From: Asterias rubens
Taxonomy: Eukaryota > Echinodermata > Asteroidea > Forcipulatida > Asteriidae
Reading direction: 5' to 3'
Length of the DNA: 64,000 nt
Assembly: GCF_902459465.1 (NCBI RefSeq)
Contig: NC_047068.1
Span: 6,324,001 to 6,388,000, forward strand
A program made the translations under genes and the position numbers. Under the pieces are notes generated by a model, which made no database searches, was not told the origin of the DNA, and saw only the letters and a program-made list of their open reading frames with translations. Shown here piece by piece: positions 1 through 9,400 of the stretch. The stretch's first letter is position 1, and each line of letters starts with the position of its first letter.

Positions 1-148
1 AATCAACAAAATTGCAATTGAGTCAGTAAGTTGTGTCCAGTCCAAACCTTTTGCTGATGGGAATGGCTCAGCCAAGTAAATTATTTTAATTGAGTCAGAC
101 TTAAATCCGAGTCGGGGACTTGAGCACTACAACACTTAAGAAACCAAC

Positions 149-313
149 CTTGTGGTGATAGAGTCAAATCCACACAGGGTTCACGAGGGCTACCTGTATG
201 AGGTAACAGGTTCAAACTCTCATCTATGATGACAACGTTATCGACAGCAGACTGAAAACTTGATGCACCTGTTGGTTGAAGATCTTGGTGTCCACCAGAA
301 GTAGACAAAAACT
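149..313 (-). CDS. CUE-like gene, coding exon 3 (last one in window)
   Basis: A T-rich tract and AG at 315-314 precede the exon. It reads in the frame set by exon 2 and carries two SIM-like hydrophobic cores. I chose the GT at 148-147 as donor. If it is not used, the frame ends at a stop at 81. Confidence 0.45.
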
Positions 314-2085
314 CTATAAAAAAAAGAATATAAAAAAATAATAATTTCAGAACTTAGGCTGTGGTGTTAGCAAGAATGCAAAACAAACTTGGGCATTCAA
401 ATGGCTGTAATTTTCAAAATCATGAGGTTTAAATTGTTGAGTTAAACCCCTAACTAACAAAGGAGTGTGTGTGGCGCGTTGTGGCCGAGCAGTTAATTGT
501 ACATAAGCCACTTGTTCCTGTGGTTCAAAAGTCAGTTATCATTTGCATTTAAAATAAAGTTAGTTACTTGTTTTCCTTGCATAGCCTAGCAAGTGCATAA
601 AAAACATGGTCAACAACAGTCAACGTTTCCTTTTCTAGAAACAAAATGGCGAACAAAAACCAAAAGAGAGCAAACCTTTTTCAAAACTGGTCCCGCTTTG
701 TCGTCTAAAACTCAGATGAATTCCGACATCTGGAAGATCATCCAAGTCGCTATCATCATCATCAACTGGTGCGGATTGACACTGATAATGACCCTTATTC
801 TCAGCCAGTCCATCACCCCTATCGTCAGCATCTACATCTATACTGATAACGTCTACCCTTGTATCACTCTGTGTATGACCCCTTCTGCTCTGAGTTTCTT
901 CTTGATTTGATGAAGTGGAGGTGGTGGGAAACGTTTCCCTGGTATTCGGTGATCTTGAAGCTTCTATGGGATGCAGAGACGCTGATGTGCCAAACAGAAA
1001 CTGAGAGAGAGAAAGAACGAGATACTGTTAAAATCTGTTTTGAAAAGTAATAAATATTGTTGTTAACTATTATTATTATCGATGCACGTAAACAAAATAC
1101 CCCAAATAAACATGTTGCTAACTAGGCCAGCAAGATAAGAGAAGGGGTTTGCCTCGGTGTACTCCTTGTGATACCTAGATTCTAGAACTATGAAGTTCTG
1201 CTGGATTCTGCTACCGTCTCCTTCAGGAGACAATAGTGAACAAAAAACTTTATAGTTCTAGAAGTAGCAGTGGCAGTGCGTTTATCTCCAATAATGATTT
1301 GAAGGCTGCACGAAAAAGGAAGAACTTTGGAAGAAGCATCCATGGAAGAAGCAAGCGGTTACAAACTAATTTAAAGTCAAACAAAGATAAAATGGAACAT
1401 TAGCTTTGCATAACTTTCCATATGGCGCCACCACTTTTCCACTCATTTTTACAAAAAGGGATGGATAACTTTCCGTATGGCGCCACCACTTTTTCACTCA
1501 TTTTTACAAAAAGGGATATATCAATCAGGTAAATAAGTTCCTATATTATTTTATATCGAATGAAAAAGTGGTGGCGCCATACGGAAACTTTTCCAAAGGG
1601 ATATCTCATCAAGGTAAATTAGATACTATATTAGTATATTATTTCATATTGAATGAAAAAGTGGTGGCGCCATACGTAACCTTTTCCATCTAAGCTTAGT
1701 TACATAAATAATGAGAAATAAAACAAATAAAACACCGCAATATCATACAATTTTACAATGCTGTAAAATAGATTACAGAAACAGTAGTAGTTTTAAAAAC
1801 AATTGTTAGTTAGTCAAGCTAGTCACTCATTTTCAAGCGAACTTTAAAAACTGATAACTATAAAATTAAAAACTTATAAAAATAAATTTAAAAGTAAAAA
1901 AGTAATAACTCGCAAATCTCACAAGCCATCCACTTGATACTAACACTTCCTTCAAATATTCGGTTGATAGTTTCTTGGGGGTCTCCAGTCACGAGTAAAT
2001 CTCTTTGGATTTCATCCCTTGAGATGTCTGGACATATCATTGACACCTGCAGGACCTGACTGTTGTAAAAAGAATCTTCAGCCAT
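149..2085 (-). CDS. CUE-like / SIM-containing protein, 5' part of gene (3 exons, partial)
   Basis: This is the N-terminal part of an unidentified gene that continues beyond the left edge. The exons are 2085-1945 (residues 1-47), 1000-676 (48-155) and 313-149 (156-210). The splice phases fit (0, then 1) and all junctions are GT/AG. Residues 10-46 resemble a CUE ubiquitin-binding domain, with a CPDISRDEIQRDL segment, then TGD, TIN and FEG. Residues 96-107 (VDVISIDVDADD), 181-187 (NVVIIDE) and 202-206 (CVDLT) look like SUMO-interacting motifs beside acidic runs, including a DDDD at 127-130. Ubiquitin-binding and SIM-like motifs together suggest a ubiquitin/SUMO-pathway protein. An RNF216-type E3 ligase is a guess that cannot be tested because the catalytic part lies outside the window. 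The third exon could instead run to a stop at 81. Its start lies about 500 bp from the DNAAF5 start, in divergent orientation. Confidence 0.55.
676..1000 (-). CDS. CUE-like gene, coding exon 2
   Basis: The acceptor is a CT-rich tract ending in AG at 1002-1001. The exon stays open for 108 codons in one frame and encodes a Ser/Thr-rich then strongly acidic segment. The donor follows 676 and leaves one base, which matches the phase of the next exon. Confidence 0.5.
1418..1677. mobile_element. Nested fold-back/MITE copies with GTATGGCGCCACC termini
   Basis: The motif TATGGCGCCACCACTTTT occurs twice in direct orientation (about 1420 and 1477). It also occurs twice inverted (about 1570 and 1665), with AT-rich interiors containing AAAGGGATAT. 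This is the arrangement of nested or adjacent short inverted-repeat elements. A solitary relative lies at 63362-63473. The copies sit in intron 1 of the minus-strand CUE-like gene. Confidence 0.7.
1945..2085 (-). CDS. CUE-like gene, coding exon 1
   Basis: The exon holds 47 codons from an ATG at 2085 to a GT donor at 1944-1943, phase 0. It contains nearly the whole CUE-like segment. Purine at -3 gives an acceptable start context. Confidence 0.55.
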
Positions 2086-2588
2086 TTCGCGGGATCTACT
2101 TTGTACTTAGCCTGCCGATAGAGGGCGGCAAACAACCCCCCCCCCCCCCCAAAAAAAAAGGGTTCCTTTTTCTCACATTGTGTTCAGTTCTCTTACCTTC
2201 ATGATCATCAAAGGCATTTTAACTACATTTCTTTGCTGTAAAGTCGCTGGTTATTAGGAAATATTATCACAGGAAACAATGCAAAGTCCCTTGCATCCTA
2301 TACACAAGTTTGCCAACAGCTCAAGCCCCACCCTAAATTAGGGTTATTCCTTTTGTCGGATCCCTTTTTCAAGTTAAATTCTTTTACAGAAATTTATTGA
2401 CGTTGTTGTGAATTTAGTTTTGTTTGACAATATTATTTTACATTTTATAGTGAAAAAATTTGTTGAGGATAAATGCATACTTTTTATTAGAAGGTTAAGT
2501 TCTTTAAAATTAATTTAAGATCTATATGTTGGTTACTTAGTGCAACAATATTTTTCTGTTTTATGAACGAGGAGTCGTTACCAACAAA
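2086..2588. promoter_or_regulatory. Head-to-head intergenic region, probable bidirectional promoter
   Basis: The 503 bp lie between the ATG of the minus-strand CUE-like gene and the ATG of DNAAF5. They include a poly-C tract near 2136-2150, an X-box-like site at 2532-2546 and an AAAATGGCGG motif over the DNAAF5 start. No TATA box stands out. Transcription start sites cannot be placed from sequence alone. Confidence 0.5.
2532..2546 (+). promoter_or_regulatory. X-box-like RFX site upstream of DNAAF5
   Basis: GTTACTTAGTGCAAC has the two imperfect half-sites (GTTACY and RRNAAC-like) of an X-box with a 3 nt spacer. It lies 43 bp before the DNAAF5 ATG. RFX factors drive many ciliary genes through such sites close to the start. 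Confidence 0.4.
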
Positions 2589-2597
2589 ATGGCGGAC
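2585..2597 (+). promoter_or_regulatory. YY1-like element over the DNAAF5 start codon
   Basis: CAAAATGGCGGAC fits the AANATGGCGG core of YY1 sites. These often sit at, and include, the first ATG of TATA-less genes. It also gives a good start context, with A at -3 and G at +4. Confidence 0.4.
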
Positions 2598-3449
2598 AAC
2601 GTGGAAAGCAAAAAATCTGAAGTTGCTGGAATTCTTCAAGCAATAGCCCGTCATATTAACTGCTTAAGTGAAAACAACCGCATCACTAAAAAGAAGGCAC
2701 TCGAAAGTATCCGCAAGGAAACTTTGGGTAAGAAACCTGCTGTCGATCCGGAGATATTGCAAGGCGTTTTTGAGAGTGTAGTAAAACCACTTTTGAAATG
2801 TTTTGCAGACAACGTTGAGAGATGCCGAGAGCTAGCCATCGATATCGTGTCTGATTTCGTGGATGTTGTCCCGTGCCCCGAGGCCTGTTTACCCTACCTC
2901 ATGCCCACCGTGGTCCAACGGCTTGGAAATCAAGAAATAGTTGAATCATCTGAAGAACTAAGGTTGAGTCTTGTGTGTTTACTTGTAAAAATTACCAACA
3001 TAACAAAGAAGAAACTTGGTCCGTATCTTGACGATTTGGTGAATGTTTTGCAACGAACCATCGTAGATCCGTTTCCAGATGTTCGCAGAGAGAGTTGCAA
3101 GTGTACATGTTTGATTGCCCGTTTCATACCTGAGCACTTTCACATGCAGTCGGAGAGTCTGATTAAGCCACTTTCAATATGCATTAGCCATCAACACGCC
3201 AAAGTTCGCACGCAGTGCATTCTAACGATCGGTGATGTTCTGCAGTTTGGCAGTCACAAGCCCATGGATCAGGTTATATCGCATCTGGCACAGCGATTAT
3301 TTGATCAGTCACCACAGGTACGGATGGCGGTGACGGATGTCGTTGGTGGATGGTTGTTGGACTTTGTGGATAGGTACTCATTCCATCATAAGTTAATTCC
3401 ATTGTTACTTTCGAGTCAGACGGATGAGCTGCCCGATATACAGAATAAG
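2589..3449 (+). CDS. DNAAF5: DNAAF5 coding exon 1
   Basis: Residues 1-287, phase 0 at the donor (AAG|GTATTT). This long first exon holds the first third of the HEAT solenoid. Confidence 0.93.
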
Positions 3450-6400
3450 GTATTTTAGTTGAATTCTCATATTTTTTCTATTTTAACTTTAAAACAAAGT
3501 TTGATTGAACTGTTTACACTAGTATAAAACGAGGTTCATTTATTGCACTGTATCACTATCAGAATTTTGTGTAAGTTAGACCATGATTATTTACTTGATA
3601 GTATTCAAAGTTTTGACTATTTGTAAGCTTGGGCGATATAACGATATTATCGAAAATCGCGATATTAATTTGGACACGATTTCGATATCGGATGGATTTG
3701 GTTTTAATCGAAATATCGCGATATATCGATTAAATATCGCGATGTATTTGCTAGCTGAGACATCTTGCACCCCATAGGTTTGGAGTAAAACCAGAAGAAT
3801 AGGACATTAGAACACCTCTCTTATGCTAGGACTGTCTCTGTTACAACTTTCACGTGGAGTTTTAAGACTGATGATGTCAAATTTCATTAATCGCGATTAT
3901 ATCGAATATCGCGATATATTGTCGGCGATATATCGTGAATAAAATAAATCGATATCGCCGAAGCTTAACTATTTGTTGATGTTTCAAATCTACTGTTGAG
4001 CAGTTAAAAAGAAACCTTTCTTTTGAGCTTGTTAACTTTGCATTGGATCACCAAAAAAACGGAAACAAATGTTCAGAAATTTTGACTTTATGATGGACAA
4101 TATTTCAAGTGCTTAGAAAGAATACAATTGTGTGTTTAATCAAATAATTCTGTGAAAGATTCACTCTACTTAATTTTCTTGATTTCTTTTTTTATAAGGC
4201 TTTCAAACTCTGGGATGAAATTGGAGCAAAGTACGCCCAGGAGAATGAGGAAGAACTTAAAGATCAGCTGGACTTTGGAAAGATGGTGGATTTACCTCTA
4301 GGAGAAAGTACGATGTTAAAATTTACAAAATACAAACAAACTAATATTTCATCATCATAAACTACAGAAAGGTAGTTCAAAAAACTTTATGTTTTCTAAA
4401 TTTATTTATTTATAAACCCTTGACTGAAAGTTGACTGCCCATTTTTATTGTGTATGGTGGTATAACTATGGGCAGAACTTACTGTTTACATCTGTATACT
4501 GTGTTGATACATACATTAATGTGTCCATATCCCGGACTGTCATTAAAAATCACACAGTGGGTGGGATTGAATGGTCCGACAGTTTGAGGGTTGATTTTTG
4601 CATGTGTGGAACTTTGCATTTGCAACATGATATCAATTGGCAAGCTGACATAGTTTAAAATCTATCATTCAAAAACACTGGATGATATTGAATGGTCAGA
4701 CAGTAGGAGGGTTGACTGTGTATTGTGTAGATGCATTTACCACATGGTGTCAAGTTACAGGCTGGCATAGTTATCTGTCTTTATCAAATATCCTCTTCTT
4801 CTATATTACTTCATACCAAAATGCCTGACCCTGTGATAACCCTAGGACCCTTTTTCCTGAATCCTTCCTAAGGGGGTAATTAACACTGTGCCTGCCTGAA
4901 TCCTTCCTAAGGGGGTAATTAACACTGTGCCTGCCTGAATCCTTCCTAAGGGGGTAATTAACACTGTGCCTGCCTGAATCCTTCCTAAGGGGGTAATTAA
5001 CACTGTGCCTGCCTGAATCCTTCCTAAGGGGGTAATTAACACTGTGCCTGCCTGAATCCTTCCTAAGGGGGTAATTAACACTGTGCCTGCCTGAATCCTT
5101 CCTAAGGGGGTAATTAACACTGTGCCTGCCTGAATTTAAGCATTGCGCCATCTCAACACTCCAGTAAAGAATGATTAGAATTGTCATAATATTCATGAAC
5201 TTGTTAATTGCAAATATTGTTTTCATTTAATTCACCATTGCAGCAACGAGACCCAACCTCGGATGTCGCACTTTAATGTTTCGCAACCTGTCCAAGATTC
5301 TACCAGGACTGCTTAACGACCTCACAGACTGGACGACGTCCAATCGGATCATGTCGGCAAAACTGCTCAGGATGCTGCTCCTCAACAGCGAGGATCACAC
5401 GACGCAGCACATGGAGAAACTACTGTCTGGAATGTACAGAGCATGTGGGGATGAGGAACGGGAGGTTGTGCAGCAGGTAGGTCTACCATCAGGGGTCCAT
5501 TTTCATAAAGCTGTTAAACAGATAATACTGCTTAGCAAAGCAGATAATACTGCTTAGCAAGCAATGAGTGGGGCACCAGTTGCAACATTGTAAATGTTTT
5601 GGAATTTTGTCTCTTAACCAATATCAGTTCAGCAAGATTTTTCGGTGCTTGGCAAATTTTTATTCTTACAGGCTTCATCAAATAAAATTGAGGCCCCTTT
5701 GTTATTTAAGATATCAGTATTTGTCACTAGATAGGAGCATCAGGATGATTGTATGTAGACCATACCAGGGAAAGATTTCGTCTAAACATTTTTGCGTCGC
5801 AAAGTTGCCATGCAGTTGTTTTTGACTAGTAAAATACAACTTTTGTGTGTAATGGGCACAATGTGAAGAAAACCGATATCAATAGAATGTGGCACACCCT
5901 CTACCTCCTGGTAAAGGTTAATATGTTGACTTAATATCAATTCCTTGGAGACCGAGAACAAAACAAACGGAAACACAAAAGGTTTCCACTACACACATAC
6001 TTGTCCACGAGGAATTTTGTGTATAGGTTCCTAACTACAGGGACAAAGGAAAGAAGAAAAGATGTCTCCACAGGGTTGCAAACAATTTCAGGTCTGTATG
6101 CTTCGTCTTTGAAAGGGCAAGGGCACCTTTCTTATGAGGAAATTGTAAATTTCTACTGGAACATTTCAAGGGAACTAAGGCATTGACCAGGGGCATGAAG
6201 GCAATCACATTTGTTGCCTCCTTGAAGTATCAGGCATGCATTTAACGTTTCTTGTTTTAAAATGTCTAATTTTAACTTTTTGAAATTAAACTTCTCATCT
6301 CTCAGATCCTTCTCTCGGCTGAGATAGTCGGTTTCTTTGTGGATCCAGAGATCTATTGGAAGCTGGTGAACCCCACAGTGCGCAGCGCTCAGAGCCCTGG

Positions 6401-9400
6401 CGTGTTGATGACGTTGGCCGGGTTGATCCGCGGCTCCAAACCGGAGACCCTTCAGCCTCAGCTGATGAGTGTGTGTCAAGCTTTGGTGGATCCTGAGGTG
6501 TGTCGGAATGAACAGGTCAGTAACGAACCCTTAAAGACACTGGACACTATTGGTAATTGTCAAAGACCAGTATTCTCACTTAGTGTATCCCAACATATGC
6601 ATAAAATAACAAACCTGTGAAAGTTTGGACTCAATTGGTCATTGAAGTTGCTAGTAAATGATGAAAGAAAAAACACCCTTGTTGTACAAAATAGTGTGTC
6701 CTTTCAGAAAGGAATAAAAGGCTTCTGGCCAGAAGTGTTTTATTATTTTAGTGAGAAATTACCTATTTCTCAAAAACTCTGTTACTTCAGGGGGAGTCGT
6801 TTCTCGCATTGTTTATACTATCCACAGCTTGCCGTGGCTTGTTACCAAGTAAGGTTTTATGCTAATAAGTATTTTGAGTAATTACCAAATGTGTCACTGC
6901 CTTTACTATAGGAGTGAAAGTTGATAAAGTCCATCTGTATCAACCAACCCCATTGTCTGTCTTTGTTGACTGACCATGTGAAAACATTCAAATGGATGTG
7001 CATGGATGGATATTTGTTCTGTTGACTGCACCCATAAGTGGAGTAAAGTTCTGTTGTTCACATCACTACAGTGTGCCCTCTCCAGCTTGCCAAGGATAGA
7101 CCAATTTTACAATGCATATTTGGAAAAGGGTGACAAGTGTTTTGTTTTTACATGGTTTGCAAAGCAGCATTCATAGTGGCCATTTAAAGGTCCCAAACTG
7201 TGCGGTACAAAAAGAGCTTTGCCCAAGAATTTCTGGCATGGTTGGTGAAACATTGCACCGCATCACCTTGTTAAACGTTACATGGTGTTATATATTGGTC
7301 TATTTTGATTTACCATACCTTTCTTTAGTTCTGCACTTAACAATCGTAAACTAGATCAACGGAGCATTATAAATGTATTCAAATCTGTTTTTGGTGTTTC
7401 TCTTGTTTTGTTAATTAGACATCTTATCAGGTTGAACTATTGTCTTGCATCCAAGCTATCCTCGCTACCAGCAAAGAGCAATGTTCGGAGGTCAGCCTAC
7501 AGCTATTTACGACACTCGTAACTCTATTGGCCTTGGCCAGGGATGATGACCTGAAGACCAGGGTAATTATATTTAGACTTTTTTTATAAAATTTGGTCTG
7601 CTTTTGAATGAACTTCAATACCACCGTGTGTATTTCTGTAATATTAACACTAACACTGACTATTAGCGTTATTAGCCTTATTGTACACCTTATGGTGTGT
7701 CTTGGACTGAGCAGTTTAAAGGTGCTCTTTGGTCACAGGGTGGATGAATGAGGGTGTGTTTTGGCCTTAGCGGCCAAACGCACTGGTCACAAGCTCTGGT
7801 GTTTCTGATCAGCAGAGTGTGGGTTCAAGTCCTAGTCGTGGTCCGTGAGCAAGATACTTGCTTTGGTCTTGTACTACAAAAAAGGCTTTAATCGTCATAT
7901 TCTTCTTAAAACCTTGATCTTAAAAGAACATTTATGATCTATGGCTCCCTATGCATTATCATATTGCTGTTTGTATGTCTACTTATTATGATTTTGGTCC
8001 ATCGTTCCCATCGTGCATTTCTACATCCTGAACAAGAATTTGAAGAAGCTGAGCCCATCCTAGTGATTTTGGATGAGAACACTAGGGCAAGGCGCAAAAA
8101 AAACAATGTTGATCTGGAGGCTTGACATGTACAAGCAGGAATCCAATCACAAAACTGCAACACTTGCCTTCATTCAAAGTCAGGCCATTTTTTTCTTTTA
8201 AACAAACTATTCCTTTACGCAAACAGATCCGGGAAGGCATCACATCGCTTGCGAAAATACAGGGCATGGAGGACAACAGCGCCCTCTATAGAGCACATAC
8301 CCGTCAGGTTCTGGACTCCTTGAAAGGAAACTACGAGCAGTGGACCAACTTCTCGGTGGAGCGACCCATCTTTGATGCACTGCTCACTGAATCAGGTCGG
8401 TGAAATGGTGGCTGCCAGAACATGTTTGAAAAAACTAATGTACATGTAGAATTTCTTGTCTCTGATTAATTTTGATTAAACGTCAAATGACATTAATAAT
8501 AATAAAAAAAATTTATGTAGTGCCAAATTACAGTGAGGTCTCAAAGCACTTTTGGAATGTGAAGAGAGAAAAACCTGATCTGTTCAATACAAAAAATACA
8601 GAAAGAACCACGTAATCCGTACAAGCTTTGTCACAATCAAGTTTCTTTGTTCATATTCAACTGTGTGTAAAAAAAAAAAAAATTACATTTCAAAATTCTC
8701 AACAGGTGTTTTGGTTAGTGAGCTCTTGACGGACATCATCCCGGTCATCCGTGTCAACCTCCACCCTGACAAGGACCCAGAGCTCCGCCTCAAATTCTTC
8801 TCCCTTCTCTCTCGTCTCGTTATGAAAGCTGGGGAGTCTGAGGGCGCCAGACTGAAATTCGGAGATTTCTCATTGGTGGTTGTGAAGGAGATGATTGTAC
8901 CGAATTGTGTGTGGCATGGTGGGAGGACGGCTACCGCGATTCGGACCACGGCTATCTCGTGCCTTTGGGCGCTGCTTCAAAGTGGCCTTCTAACAGCTGA
9001 GCAAGTGAGTCTGGATTTCTCACAAGGATACAATACGACTTGGGGTTAAAGAAAGACAAATATATATGGGGCAGAATTTGAACGAGTTTCCTCCGGATTA
9101 ACATCATGTCTGTAGGGTAACATGGCTGAGTGGTTTAGAGCATCGATTTCAAGTTCTGGTGGTTTAGTCATCAGAGTGTGAGTTCAGGTCCAGGTCATGA
9201 CACTTGTGTCCTTTGGCAAGATACTTTACTATGATTACTTCTCTTCACCTAGAGGTATAAGGGTGTACCTGGAGGGTAGAGGTTGGCATTGTGTATGAAA
9301 AAGCCTTTGGTTTCCCAGGTTGTATTCTCCCAAGGGAGCTGAGAAAGATTAAAAAAGGAATGCTATTGGTCCAATGACCAGTGCACTAATGTCAAGCGCA

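Noticed and set aside
593..1050. Plus-strand genes at 593-910 and 859-1050
   Set aside because: They are shadows of exon 2 of the minus-strand CUE-like gene, which has matching splice phases.
2136..2150. Poly-C and poly-G tracts (also near 20230, 22543, 53716, 54310, 55258, 62597) as G-quadruplex controls
   Set aside because: They are single unbroken homopolymers without the four-run spacing, and common in this genome. Lengths may also be sequencing-dependent.
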